Source: Lawsonella sp012842085 (GTDB taxonomy: Bacteria; Actinomycetota; Actinomycetes; Mycobacteriales; Mycobacteriaceae). Taken from it: a stretch of DNA of 64,000 bases. How positions within the stretch are numbered: position 1 is the first letter of the stretch; every line of letters begins with the position of its first letter. The DNA lies in contig DAINXV010000001.1 in the NCBI GenBank assembly GCA_036749735.1, positions 620,001 through 684,000 of the forward strand. Direction: 5' to 3'. The notes beneath the pieces were generated by a model. That model saw only the letters and a program-made list of their open reading frames with translations, was not told where the DNA came from and did no database searches. Both the position numbers and the translations under genes were made by a program. Of this stretch, positions 33,660 to 42,467 are shown in pieces.

Positions 33660-34931
33660 GTGACATGGCTCGGCATGCTGGCTGTGCTGGGTCTGATTGC
33701 GTATTTCCTCTACACCCAAACCGACTTCATTAAAGAAGCGTTGCTGGCAGTAAAAGACGCGCATCCGGGTTGGGTCATTGCCTGTATTGTGGCTTCTTTT
33801 GCATCCATGTTGTCTTTCGCAGGAGTGCAGTGGACGCTGCTGCGAGCGGCCGGGGTGAATTCTCCTTTTAAACGCAATGTGTCGATTGTGTTTGCTTCTA
33901 ATGCACTGTCCGGATCGGTCCCTGGTGGACCCGTGCTGGGAACAGCCCTCACCTACCGGGAAACCAAGCGCCTCGGAGCAACCACCATCATTGCTGCCTG
34001 GCAGTTAGTGGTGTCGGGAGTGCTTGCCACAGTGGGGCTCGCACTACTCGGGCTGGGCGGTTTTGTGTTCCTGGGGACAACCACCAACCCGGTGGTGCTT
34101 GTGGCCTCCTTAGTGGGGCTTTTTGGGCTTCTTCTTGTAGTGCACTGGGCGATGAAAAACCCCGAGAAAATCGAGGACAAAGTACTGCCTGTGCTGGTGT
34201 GGTGGGCGGATAAACGCCATAAAGATCCCACCCCGAGCGTGCGCCGGTTGCGCACCACCATGCGCCAAATGAAAGCAGTGGAGCTGCAGCCCTCCGAGCT
34301 GGCGAAAGCTTTCGGGTGGTCGCTGTTCAACTGGATTACCGACATTGCTTGTATGGGGTTTGCCGCCTACGCAGTGGGGGCGCGGCCCAGTATTGCGGGT
34401 ATGTCGATTGCCTATGTCACGGGCAAGATTGTGGGAAGTGCTCCCGTCACCCCCGGCGGTTTGGGGACCGTGGATGGAGCGCTGGTGTGGGCGTTGACGA
34501 TTAGCGGGTTGACGGCAGCTAGCTCCCTGGCCACTGTGCTGATTTACCGGCTTATTAGCTTCCTTCTTATGATCCTTATCGGATGGATCCTGGTGGTGGT
34601 GCTGTTCCAGGGCGCCACCCACGACACTTCCTTTGTGGCGGAGTACGAAGAAGAAACCGAGAAGACAACCGGGCCAAGCATGAGTGCCTTTGAACAGGCA
34701 GCAGCACGTCACCGCCGTACCCAAGAAAAATTCGATCGGCAGAGAGCCGAAAGGGAGCGGGAAGCGCAAGAGGCGGCCGAAATCCAACAGGCGATCGATA
34801 ATGTGCGGAACGGGGCAGCCGCCAAAAAAGCGCAGAAAAACCAGCGCAACAATGGAAGCGGCGCTTCAGAAGAGGGTGCCTCCGGGGAGGGAACAACCGG
34901 GGAAGACGCTACCGCTGCTTCGCCGGAATAA
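33660..34931 (+). CDS. Flippase-like/lysylphosphatidylglycerol-synthase-type membrane protein (Rv0204c-like)
   Basis: The 423 residues contain seven to eight helices with the conserved family pieces ASNALSGSVPGGPVLGTALTYRE and GKIVGSAPVTPGGLGTVDGALVWALT (the repeated P-G-G loops of the UPF0104/LPG_synthase_TM family), then a long charged, coiled-coil C-terminus. Related proteins flip or transfer lipids. The gene follows mmpL3, as Rv0204c lies near Rv0206c. The start is uncertain: GTG 33660 has no SD, while the frame is open back to a CTG at 33555 that overlaps the mmpL3 stop as CTGA and has GAGGAG eight bases upstream; that reading adds a Lys/Arg-rich N-terminus. The 3' end overlaps the GH25 gene by 23 bp. 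Confidence 0.82.
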   Translation: MTWLGMLAVLGLIAYFLYTQTDFIKEALLAVKDAHPGWVIACIVASFASMLSFAGVQWTLLRAAGVNSPFKRNVSIVFASNALSGSVPGGPVLGTALTYRETKRLGATTIIAAWQLVVSGVLATVGLALLGLGGFVFLGTTTNPVVLVASLVGLFGLLLVVHWAMKNPEKIEDKVLPVLVWWADKRHKDPTPSVRRLRTTMRQMKAVELQPSELAKAFGWSLFNWITDIACMGFAAYAVGARPSIAGMSIAYVTGKIVGSAPVTPGGLGTVDGALVWALTISGLTAASSLATVLIYRLISFLLMILIGWILVVVLFQGATHDTSFVAEYEEETEKTTGPSMSAFEQAAARHRRTQEKFDRQRAEREREAQEAAEIQQAIDNVRNGAAAKKAQKNQRNNGSGASEEGASGEGTTGEDATAASPE

Positions 34932-35673
34932 CATCGGTTGCCGCGAACACCCGCAGCTGCTGCATGGTGCCACCGAACTTATTAGTGTCCACGTGCTGTG
35001 CCTGCACACCGTCGATGCTGGTGTCGGAGGCGTACTGCCAAAACACCCATGTTTCCCATCCTCCCGGCAGCGGCAAAGTCGGGCTGGTTCCTCCGTTATA
35101 GTCAGCGATCCACAGCGGGTAATTGTTGAAAGCGGTGGTGTTTCCCATCTGCACCAACCAGAAGTTGCGGTAGGTGTAGATGATGGGAACGCGGTCAGTG
35201 AGGGCATGGGTGGTGACCAGGAATGTCCTTACCCAAGCCTGCAGCTGCTCGGGGGTTTTCCCGCGTGCCTCTTCAATATCTAGCACTGGCGGCAAAGAGG
35301 TTCCGCCCTTCACGCTAATAGTGTCGGCGAAACGTCGAGCCTGTTCAGCTGGATCAGTGGTGACGTCCGCATAGTGGTAACCGCCCATAAGAACGCCATT
35401 ACCTTGGGCTGCCATGGCGTCATTCACATAGTATTCGTTGGTGTAGTGGACACCTTCGGTCGCTTTCACGAACACGTATTTGTAGCCGGCCGCAACAACT
35501 CTTTTAAAATCCACATCCGCGCCATTGGGATGCTGCCAGGACGCAATGTCTATGCCGTCTGGCTGCTCTTCATAAGCGATCTCTGGTTGGGTGAGGGCGG
35601 CAGCGGTCCCCACTCCTGCCAGCGCAAGCACCATGCTCAAAATGGTGACAAGTGAAAAAATCCGCGTTCTCAT
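34909..35673 (-). CDS. Secreted GH25 lysozyme-type muramidase
   Basis: GH25 enzymes hydrolyse the beta-1,4 bond between MurNAc and GlcNAc in peptidoglycan. The 254 residues start with a Sec signal (MRTRIF..., cleavage near GTAAA-LT). The catalytic domain has DGIDIASWQHP, YVFVKATEG, GGYHYAD and the acid/base pair in PPVLDIEEARG, with FWQYASD near the end, so it looks active. No cell-wall-binding repeats follow. It converges on the flippase-like gene and is divergent from zmp1 (66-bp gap). A role in cell separation or wall turnover is likely. Confidence 0.9.
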   Translation of the reverse strand: MRTRIFSLVTILSMVLALAGVGTAAALTQPEIAYEEQPDGIDIASWQHPNGADVDFKRVVAAGYKYVFVKATEGVHYTNEYYVNDAMAAQGNGVLMGGYHYADVTTDPAEQARRFADTISVKGGTSLPPVLDIEEARGKTPEQLQAWVRTFLVTTHALTDRVPIIYTYRNFWLVQMGNTTAFNNYPLWIADYNGGTSPTLPLPGGWETWVFWQYASDTSIDGVQAQHVDTNKFGGTMQQLRVFAATDVIPAKQR

Positions 35674-35739
35674 AACTCACAATATTAACTTCTTTCACAC
35701 AAAGATTACAGCTTGTTGGAAATTCACTAGCCTGGAGGC

Positions 35740-37764
35740 ATGACAAATTCCGTAAAAAGTACTGACCGCTCCTCTGGCCTCGACTTCAGTGGCCAAGACG
35801 ACTCCGTCCGCCCCGCTGACGATCTCTTCCACCACGTCAACGGCACCTGGCTAAAAAACCATGAGATCCCCGCGGATCGCCCCCTCGACGGCGCCTTCGT
35901 GCAACTGCGGGAAGAATCCGACGAACGAGTCCGCAGCATCATTGAAGATGCTCCCCAAGACTCTCGCATTGGTGCCTTCTACCAGTCTTTTATGGATACC
36001 GAAACACTCAACAAGTTGGGGCTAGCCCCGCTGACTGAAGATGTTGATCGGCTCCGCAGTGCCCGCACCCATGAGGAACTAGCTACCCACCTGGGCAAAC
36101 TGCAACGCGACGGCGTCGGAGGCCTGCTCGGCATTTTTGTGGATCAAGACGCCAAGGACCCCAACCGGTACGTGGTGTACCTCTCCCAATCTGGCTTGAG
36201 TCTGCCGGACGAGGCCTACTACCGGGAAGAACGCCACGCGGAGACACTGTCCGAATTCGAGCAACACGTCTCCCGCATGTTTGAGCTCACCGAACTGCTT
36301 CCCACCGTTCCTTTAACGGAAAACTTCACCCCGGAGTCAGCAGCTGCTGCCATTGTGGCTTTCGAGAAGAGTATTGCTTCCCACCACCTGGATGCTGCCA
36401 CCAACCGGGAAGCCGAACTGCGCTACAACCCGACCACACTGGCAGACATTGATGCCACTACCGACTACAACGGATACCCCATCACAGACTGGTACCGCAT
36501 TGTGGCAGCACCCCACGCTAGCAACTATGCCGGAACTGTGGTGGTACGACAGCCAGAATTCCTGAAAGGCGCCACCACGGTGTGGGGAGATTCCTCCACT
36601 GAAGACCTGGCGGCGTGGATCCTGTGGAAGATTATTAATGCCCGCGCCAGCATGTTGACGGAAGAAATCTCGAAAGCGAACTTCGAGTTCTACGGCAAGA
36701 AACTGTCTGGCACAGAAAAACAGCGGGATCGCTGGAAACGCGGTGTCGCATTGACCGGCTCTGTCTTGGGGGAAGATATTGGCCGGGTCTACGTGGAACG
36801 GCATTTCCCACCCGCCTACAAGGAGCGCATTACCACCCTGGTAGATAACCTCCTGGAGGCGTACCGGGTGTCCATTCGCCAACTGGAGTGGATGACCCCC
36901 GACACCCGCGAAAAGGCCCTTGCCAAGCTGGACAAATTCACTGTCAAGGTCGGCTACCCGGACAAGTGGCGCGACTACTCTGAGGTGGAACTGGATGCCG
37001 CCGATCTGCTCGGCAACTACCGCACCATGGTACGTTTCCACAACAATTACGATTGGCAAAAGCTGGGCAAACCAGTGGACCGTTCCGAATGGTTCATGCA
37101 CCCACAGACCGTCAACGCCTACTTCAATCCCGTCATGAACGAGATTGTGTTCCCGGCCGCGATTTTGCAACCGCCCTTCTTCGATGCCGAAGCGGATGAC
37201 GCTGCCAACTATGGCGGTATTGGTGCCGTTATCGGCCACGAGATTGGCCATGGTTTCGATGACCAGGGTTCCAAATATGACGGGAACGGGCGCCTCAACA
37301 ACTGGTGGACGGATGCCGATAGGGACGCATTCACCGCCCGCACCAAACAGCTGGTGGACCAGTACGAGAAACTTACTCCCACGGGGTTGGATCCGGACGT
37401 GCACCACGTCAATGGGCAACTAACCTTGGGCGAGAATATTGGCGACTTGGGTGGCCTGGGCATTGCTCTGCTTGCCTATGAGCTGGCACTGGAGACTCAA
37501 GGAATTGACGACCTGGCGGATGCACCAGTGCTGGATGGCCTCACCGGGCTGCAGCGAGTGTTCTACAACTGGGCTACCGTCTGGCGCACCAAAATCCGCA
37601 AAGAGCAAGCCATTACTTACTTGTCTATTGATCCGCACTCCCCGGCAGAGTTCCGCTGCAACCAGATTGTGCGTAACTTGCCGCAGTTCTATGAGGCGTT
37701 CAATGTCACCCCGGAGGATGACATGTGGCTGCCGGAGGAGGAACGGGTAGCTATCTGGCGTTAA
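35740..37764 (+). CDS. zmp1: M13-family zinc metalloendopeptidase (PepO/Zmp1-like)
   Basis: M13 (neprilysin-type) peptidases cleave small peptides; Zmp1 of M. tuberculosis (Rv0198c, 663 aa) is a virulence-associated member. The 674 residues include the substrate-strand NAYFNPVMNEIVFPAAIL, the zinc motif HEIGH (about residues 500-504) in GHEIGHGFDDQGSKYDGNG, and the third ligand in GENIGDLGG; the C-terminus VAIWR is typical. No signal peptide or N-terminal helix is visible, as in Zmp1. The order near mmpL3 matches mycobacteria. A terminator follows. Confidence 0.93.
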   Translation: MTNSVKSTDRSSGLDFSGQDDSVRPADDLFHHVNGTWLKNHEIPADRPLDGAFVQLREESDERVRSIIEDAPQDSRIGAFYQSFMDTETLNKLGLAPLTEDVDRLRSARTHEELATHLGKLQRDGVGGLLGIFVDQDAKDPNRYVVYLSQSGLSLPDEAYYREERHAETLSEFEQHVSRMFELTELLPTVPLTENFTPESAAAAIVAFEKSIASHHLDAATNREAELRYNPTTLADIDATTDYNGYPITDWYRIVAAPHASNYAGTVVVRQPEFLKGATTVWGDSSTEDLAAWILWKIINARASMLTEEISKANFEFYGKKLSGTEKQRDRWKRGVALTGSVLGEDIGRVYVERHFPPAYKERITTLVDNLLEAYRVSIRQLEWMTPDTREKALAKLDKFTVKVGYPDKWRDYSEVELDAADLLGNYRTMVRFHNNYDWQKLGKPVDRSEWFMHPQTVNAYFNPVMNEIVFPAAILQPPFFDAEADDAANYGGIGAVIGHEIGHGFDDQGSKYDGNGRLNNWWTDADRDAFTARTKQLVDQYEKLTPTGLDPDVHHVNGQLTLGENIGDLGGLGIALLAYELALETQGIDDLADAPVLDGLTGLQRVFYNWATVWRTKIRKEQAITYLSIDPHSPAEFRCNQIVRNLPQFYEAFNVTPEDDMWLPEEERVAIWR

Positions 37765-37798
37765 GGATTAACGCTCAACAACTATGTGCCCATAAAAC

Positions 37799-37848
37799 CG
37801 CATAAAGAAACGCATAAAGAAAGGCCCCGCGAATGTGCGGGGCCTTTC
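37799..37848. terminator. Bidirectional terminator between zmp1 and the YhgE gene
   Basis: A 12-bp stem (GAAAGGCCCCGC at 37819-37830, GCGGGGCCTTTC at 37837-37848) with loop GAATGT lies between convergent genes and is followed by TT on the plus strand. It is preceded by a tandem 12-bp repeat (CGCATAAAGAAA at 37799-37810 and 37811-37822) that overlaps the left arm. Confidence 0.85.
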
Positions 37849-37864
37849 TTGTGCTCTCTAACGA

Positions 37865-39706
37865 TTAGGCAGTGACAGGTTCTGCTTTATCGTCAACGGC
37901 TGCTTCCGCCTTGGCTTCCAGAGCCTCGGGAGTGGTAGCTCCGAGCTGGAAGTAGCGGATAATTCCGGTGAGTATGACAGCTGCGACTGCCATCACGAGC
38001 AGCACCACGATGCCGGTCCAGAAGGTACCGTTGTAGATTCCTTCAGTTCCGAGGGTGAATGCGTCACGTGCGTAGCTCATCGGGCTGAGCGGATGGATCC
38101 ACTTGAAGGCTCCTGGGGTGGTGCTCAACGGCCAGACACCGCCGTAGGAGAAGACACCCATCATGAAGACTGCAAGCGAGGCGATGCCACCCACGAGTCG
38201 TCCGAACAGGGTCCGGTAGAACATGTAGGCTACACCAGCCATAATGCCGATGGTTATGAGGATGCCGGCCATAGCTCCGCCATCAGCGGGCTCCCAGCCA
38301 AGCACAGTGCTGGCGAGCACTGCGAAGAGTCCCACAACAACGATGCCGACGACGGCGCTCAGTCCACCGGCCTTGAGGACCGGGAGGAAGGCGTTCTTGG
38401 CATCGGAGTCATAGCGACGTCCCATAGCTACCGGCAGCAGCATGGAGAGGATTGCCATGAAGAGGAATCCGAAGACCACCACGAAGGCGAGTGAGGTACC
38501 TTCTGCAGGTTCCTTCTCGGTGATGTCTCCAACTTCCACCTGGCTCGGGTTCTCCACGATTTCCTTCGTGATGAAGGGGTTGGCAACCTGCTGTGAGGAC
38601 TTAGCGATGTCTTCCACAGTCGGGGCCTCTTCAATACCGGCGGTAACACCAGCGTAGAGTTCCTCAGTACCGGCCTTCAGCTCGTCGGAGCCTTCTGCCA
38701 GTTCGTGGGTACCAGCATGGATCTGGTTCAGACCATCGCGGTATTCAGCCTCGTCATCAGCCAGCATGTGGTGAACGAGGCGTGCGCCATCTTTCAGTTC
38801 GCCGAGCTGTCCGACAATGTATTCGGGGTTATCTTCACTGAAGGTGTCGATGATTCCCTGAATGGTGGCAGCGTTCTCCTGCATCTCGGGGTTGGAGGAG
38901 CGTGCCAGGGTGTCAGCGATGGGCTGCAGCACAGGTGCGATGTTGGAGACCTGCTCCAAGATCGGCACCAGCAGGTCGACTAGCATGTCAACGCCACCGG
39001 AGATCTGCTCCATGCCGTCGGCCAGTTCGTCAGTACCAGCCATAATCTGGTCCATGCCGTCGGCTAGCTGCCAGGCACCATCCTGAATCTGGCCAGCACC
39101 GTCATCAAGCTGTACGGCACCGTCCTGGACCTCAATGAGGCCATCCTTCAGCATGTTCAGACCGACCAAAACTTCTGAGGCGTACTCTGCACCAATCTCG
39201 CCGCTAACCTGGCCGGCGACGATGGGGATCAAAGCACTAGTCAAGAATGCACCAGCGGAACCGTTGTAGTCGTTCATGGTGAAGGTGATCTTGGCTTGCT
39301 GTGGTTCCGGATCAATAACAGTAAGGATGTTCTCACTGAAGTCTTCCGGAATGGTCATAATAAATAGGTACTTGTCCGTACGGAGGCCTTCTAGAGCCTC
39401 TTCCGGAGTGGTTTCAATAATGTTGAGATAAGGTTCCGCCTTAAGGCCTTCTACAACGTCAGTACCGAAGTTAGCTTCTTCGCCTCCGTCAATTGCACCC
39501 TTATCGGCATTGGCAACGCCAATCGGCACATTGTTCAAATAAACTGTGGGATCCCACATTGACCACATGTATACCGCGGATCCGGCGAGCGGAAGCACGA
39601 TAAGTAGCGCAATGAGGATCTTGGATAACAGCGACTTGGGTCGCCGAGTGAGGAAGTTCCCCACTTTATTGCGGACGCCACCTTTGGCGCCGTTGGTGTC
39701 ACTCAT
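37865..39706 (-). CDS. YhgE/Pip-type membrane protein
   Basis: The 613 residues have one N-terminal helix (LLSKILIALLIVLPLAGSAVYMWSM region), a ~380-residue extracytoplasmic part, and five C-terminal helices resembling an ABC-2 permease. The start WDPTVYLNNVPIGVANADKGA is the YhgE signature. The middle has repeated short heptad-like units (LKDGLIEVQDGAVQLDDG, IQDGAWQLADGMDQ, MAGTDELADGMEQ) as in phage-infection-protein/EsaA relatives. Members include EsaA of type VII secretion and Pip phage receptors; no ESX gene is nearby. Function here is unknown. The upstream region has an inverted repeat at 39783-39808. Confidence 0.85.
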   Translation of the reverse strand: MSDTNGAKGGVRNKVGNFLTRRPKSLLSKILIALLIVLPLAGSAVYMWSMWDPTVYLNNVPIGVANADKGAIDGGEEANFGTDVVEGLKAEPYLNIIETTPEEALEGLRTDKYLFIMTIPEDFSENILTVIDPEPQQAKITFTMNDYNGSAGAFLTSALIPIVAGQVSGEIGAEYASEVLVGLNMLKDGLIEVQDGAVQLDDGAGQIQDGAWQLADGMDQIMAGTDELADGMEQISGGVDMLVDLLVPILEQVSNIAPVLQPIADTLARSSNPEMQENAATIQGIIDTFSEDNPEYIVGQLGELKDGARLVHHMLADDEAEYRDGLNQIHAGTHELAEGSDELKAGTEELYAGVTAGIEEAPTVEDIAKSSQQVANPFITKEIVENPSQVEVGDITEKEPAEGTSLAFVVVFGFLFMAILSMLLPVAMGRRYDSDAKNAFLPVLKAGGLSAVVGIVVVGLFAVLASTVLGWEPADGGAMAGILITIGIMAGVAYMFYRTLFGRLVGGIASLAVFMMGVFSYGGVWPLSTTPGAFKWIHPLSPMSYARDAFTLGTEGIYNGTFWTGIVVLLVMAVAAVILTGIIRYFQLGATTPEALEAKAEAAVDDKAEPVTA

Positions 39707-40019
39707 GGATACTCCTTATCCCGTTTTAAAGAGAGCCAGTTAGCTGAAATGTTAGCTAGATCATCGATCAGTTATGGGAGACATTGCAATAAGTTCGCAC
39801 TTTGCAATTCGGTCGTACTTTAATTTACCGAGGTTAGAGACCCTGAGCAGTGGTTTTTCGAAATAAGTTGCTGTTTCGTGGAATTAAGGGGTTTTATTTC
39901 CACAAATTCCATACTTCGTTTCACCCCCTAAATAGGGCAATTGGAGAAAGCTTTTTGTAACTTTCTCCAATTGCCTTTTTGTTTTTCAGTTAAGTAATCG
40001 CATTACTTGACCTGGCGCA
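39707..40019. promoter_or_regulatory. Intergenic region between the YhgE and L,D-transpeptidase genes
   Basis: The 313 bp hold the promoter side of the YhgE gene, a perfect inverted repeat ATTGCAA/TTGCAAT (39783-39789 and 39802-39808), a direct repeat of GTTAGCT near 39738-39756, and the plus-strand terminator listed separately. No protein-like small frame was found. Confidence 0.4.
39936..39986 (+). terminator. Intrinsic terminator on the plus strand with no plus-strand gene upstream
   Basis: A perfect 15-bp stem (39936-39950 with 39961-39975), loop of ten bases, followed by TTTTTGTTTTT. It is the most classical U-tailed terminator in the window. On the minus strand, where the L,D-transpeptidase ends at 40020, the stem is not followed by a U-run, though it could still serve that gene. 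Confidence 0.8.
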
Positions 40020-40934
40020 CTATAGGTCTGCCCAGTCCCCCATGCCGTCGTTGCGACTCAGTTTTCCGCCCTTTGAATTGATGACCCGAATAACGTCACC
40101 CGCATCCCAGTTCTCATAGAACCACTTGGCATGTGCGGTGGAAACGTTCAGGCAACCATGGGAGGAGTTGTATCTTCCTTGTGCTCCCACCGACCACGGG
40201 GCAGCGTGTAGGAAAATCCCGGAGTAGCTCATCCGGAGGGCGTACTCCACATCCAGCTTGTAGCCTTCCGCGGCGCTAATGGGCACTCCATAGGTGGAGG
40301 AGTCCATCACCATGTGGCGGCGCTTTTCGCCGATGTAGTAGAACCCGTTGGGGGTTTCGTATTTTGGTTTACCCATGGAGGTGGGGACGGTGCGCACCAA
40401 CTTGTTGTTGATGTACACCTTAATGGTGTGGGTCTTGTCGTTGGCGACAGCTACTTTGCGGGCACCAATGCGGAATTGACGCACCCGGTCCCCTACGGTC
40501 ACCTTGATGCGTGCATATGCGGGCCAGAACTTGGTGGGACGCCAACGCACTTCAGTGGGACTCCACCAGCGGAAGTAACCGCGCGTATCGTACTGCTCGC
40601 CTTGCTTATTAAAGACCTCCACCTTAATGAGTTGTTGCGCGAGATCGCGACTGCGCGGCGCATGCTTGAGACGAATAATGATCGGCTGCGCCACCCCCAT
40701 GACGGTGTTTTCGTTGGGGTAGATGGAGTTGACGGCAAAATTCGCCTGCCGCATCTTCACCGCAGTGGTGGGTTTGGTAGGTTTGTTGGAATCCGAAATA
40801 CCCGGAATGTCCGGCAGCGGAATGTCCGGGAGGAGATCACCTGCAGTGGCAGGCGCGGGGGACACGGTACTCAGCATAACGGCGACAACGCCACTTAAGG
40901 CTGCAGCCGTAATTTTGGAAGAGATTTTCTTCAT
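40020..40934 (-). CDS. Secreted L,D-transpeptidase (YkuD domain)
   Basis: L,D-transpeptidases make 3-3 cross-links in peptidoglycan, abundant in mycolata. The 304 residues start with a Sec signal (no lipobox), then an Ig-like domain (~65-165; VNSIYPNENTVMGVAQPIIIRL, the usual first Ldt domain), then the YkuD domain with HAAPWSVGAQGRYNSSHGCLNVS, which holds the catalytic His and Cys (HxxG..SHGCxN). The C-terminal tail is short with a tryptophan, as in LdtMt2-type enzymes. ATG 40934 follows AAAGGA. It is likely active and insensitive to most penicillins but not carbapenems (family knowledge). Confidence 0.93.
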   Translation of the reverse strand: MKKISSKITAAALSGVVAVMLSTVSPAPATAGDLLPDIPLPDIPGISDSNKPTKPTTAVKMRQANFAVNSIYPNENTVMGVAQPIIIRLKHAPRSRDLAQQLIKVEVFNKQGEQYDTRGYFRWWSPTEVRWRPTKFWPAYARIKVTVGDRVRQFRIGARKVAVANDKTHTIKVYINNKLVRTVPTSMGKPKYETPNGFYYIGEKRRHMVMDSSTYGVPISAAEGYKLDVEYALRMSYSGIFLHAAPWSVGAQGRYNSSHGCLNVSTAHAKWFYENWDAGDVIRVINSKGGKLSRNDGMGDWADL

Positions 40935-41109
40935 ATAACGTCCTTTTAGTCATATGGATACTCGTCTAGATTACCTGCACATACACCGACCTGCCACTAT
41001 GCGAAGTGCGTTCACAAAGGGAAAAGGACGCTTTCCAGTAAGCTGTGCGCGAAAAGAAACCACCGAAGCCCCCAGACCCCACAGAAGCGTCACATCAGAA
41101 CCCCCTAAA

Positions 41110-41206
41110 TGGAAGCGATCGCCGGTTCCGCTGGGGGGGGGATTGCAGAACCGGCGATCTAAGGCGTTGGTCGTATATGGGGTCTATATGGGGGGTGCGC
41201 GACCCC
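41110..41206 (-). ncRNA. 6C small RNA (two hairpins with C-rich loops)
   Basis: On the minus strand two hairpins follow each other: GGGGTC/GACCCC (41201-41206 and 41179-41184) with a 16-nt loop carrying exactly six C (41190-41195), and, 19 nt on, a perfect 12-bp stem (41148-41159 with 41117-41128) whose 19-nt loop carries nine C (41133-41141). Two stem-loops each displaying six or more cytosines is the definition of the actinobacterial 6C RNA, known as B11 in M. tuberculosis, which pairs with G-rich mRNA segments through these loops. The ends are approximate; no clear promoter or U-tailed terminator was found. It lies between the L,D-transpeptidase and UspA genes, where overlapping short reading frames are not protein-like. 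Confidence 0.78.
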
Positions 41207-41365
41207 AGTCGACTAATCGGCTCAAGCCACGAAGGCGATCCGCAACGCCGTCTCTTAAGGATAACAAACAGCCCTAAACCCGGCTACCACCTGTGGCAAT
41301 AGCCAATTCGGGGGTTGCCATCCGGACGTGCGGCGGCCAGACAAACTACTCGCAAATGGTCGCCA
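41207..41365. other. Intergenic stretch upstream of the 6C RNA
   Basis: Together with 40935-41109 this makes a 431-bp gap that is empty except for the 6C RNA. A small inverted repeat TGGCAA/TTGCCA (41294-41299, 41315-41320) just past the UspA stop may end that transcript. The region must hold the 6C promoter, which I could not place. Confidence 0.3.
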
Positions 41366-42262
41366 CTACTCGCGTTCGCCCCGCACCACCATCAGTGGAC
41401 AGGGAGCCAATCGCAGTAGAGCTCGGGACGTCGATCCCAGCAGCATTCCTGCGAATCCTCCGCGCCCATGCGAACCCACCACTAGCAGTCGCGCCTTGCA
41501 GGCTTCTTCCGCTAAGGAAACTTCGGGGGATTCACGGTGCACAACCAGCTTCACCTTCACATTCGGGTAAGCTGCCTTCACCGGGGCGAGGGACTCCTCC
41601 AGCATCTTTTCTTGCTCTTCTTGGGCACGCTGCCACTCCCTACTGGAGAGGTTTACACCGGCAAGGGTGGACTGCACGGCACGATCCAACCAGGCGTTGA
41701 CGGCAATAACTCCAGTTCCGTAAGCCTCCGCAGCTTTGAAAGCTTCCTCGAGAGCCAGTTCCGAAATCTTAGAGCCGTCCACACCCACCACCACGGGGCC
41801 GTCTTCGGGATCGGTGTACATGTCGTCTTCCCTGAGTACCACCACCGGGCATTTGGCGTGGCCAATAACCGAGGTGGAAACAGAACCGAGGAGAGCTCCC
41901 GCAATGCCGCCCAGGCCGCGGGAACCCACGACCACCATGTCGGCTTCTTCCGAAAGCTCGAGCAGCATATTGATGGGGCTGCCTTCCCGGATTTCCTGCA
42001 GGATCTCCAGGTCGGGATTGATCTCTTGGGCAATGGCTGCGGCTTGATCAATGGACTCTTGGGTATCTTGTTCCAGCTCGTTGAAGATTGCCTTGGAAGG
42101 GATCATTCCCTCGGCGTAGAGGAATTGGGGGATGACGTATGCTGCGGCGAGCAGCAGGGGCAAGTTGCGGGCGGTAGCTTCGCGTGCCGCCCAGCGGGTC
42201 GCGAGGTCGGAGGAGGGAGAGCCATCCACCCCGACTACAATGCCAATCTTGTTGTCACTCAT
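41366..42262 (-). CDS. Tandem UspA-domain universal stress protein
   Basis: The 298 residues are two UspA domains (about 1-148 and 155-298). Each has the ATP-binding loop: GSRGLGGIAGALLGSVS and GSHGRGGFAGMLLGSTS (G-2x-G-9x-G-S/T), and each begins with a strand plus VDGS (VVGVDGSPSS, VVGVDGSKIS). Tandem UspA proteins of this length are typical of mycobacteria, where several belong to dormancy and stress regulons. ATG 42262 is preceded by AAGGAG. No DosR-type motif was searched rigorously. It stands alone. Confidence 0.92.
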   Translation of the reverse strand: MSDNKIGIVVGVDGSPSSDLATRWAAREATARNLPLLLAAAYVIPQFLYAEGMIPSKAIFNELEQDTQESIDQAAAIAQEINPDLEILQEIREGSPINMLLELSEEADMVVVGSRGLGGIAGALLGSVSTSVIGHAKCPVVVLREDDMYTDPEDGPVVVGVDGSKISELALEEAFKAAEAYGTGVIAVNAWLDRAVQSTLAGVNLSSREWQRAQEEQEKMLEESLAPVKAAYPNVKVKLVVHRESPEVSLAEEACKARLLVVGSHGRGGFAGMLLGSTSRALLRLAPCPLMVVRGERE

Positions 42263-42467
42263 GGGGTTACTCCTTTTCAGCCCGTACTTGTCTAGTCTTC
42301 AGCCAAGTATTGAATAGGCTCTGAAAACACGTGGTTTTCACCTCTTATTATAGTTTCCGAAACCCCCTCTGAGGTGGCCAAAAAGTAAATTCTAAAATGT
42401 CTATTTAAGGTTTCTCAGCATTCTTGGAGAAAAGTCCTCCTAAGAGCCCTGCTGCTAGGGTAAAACT

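Noticed and set aside
40954..41302. Two plus-strand frames of 85-107 codons
   Set aside because: They run across the 6C RNA hairpins, are rich in Arg/Pro without any fold signature, and have no good SD.
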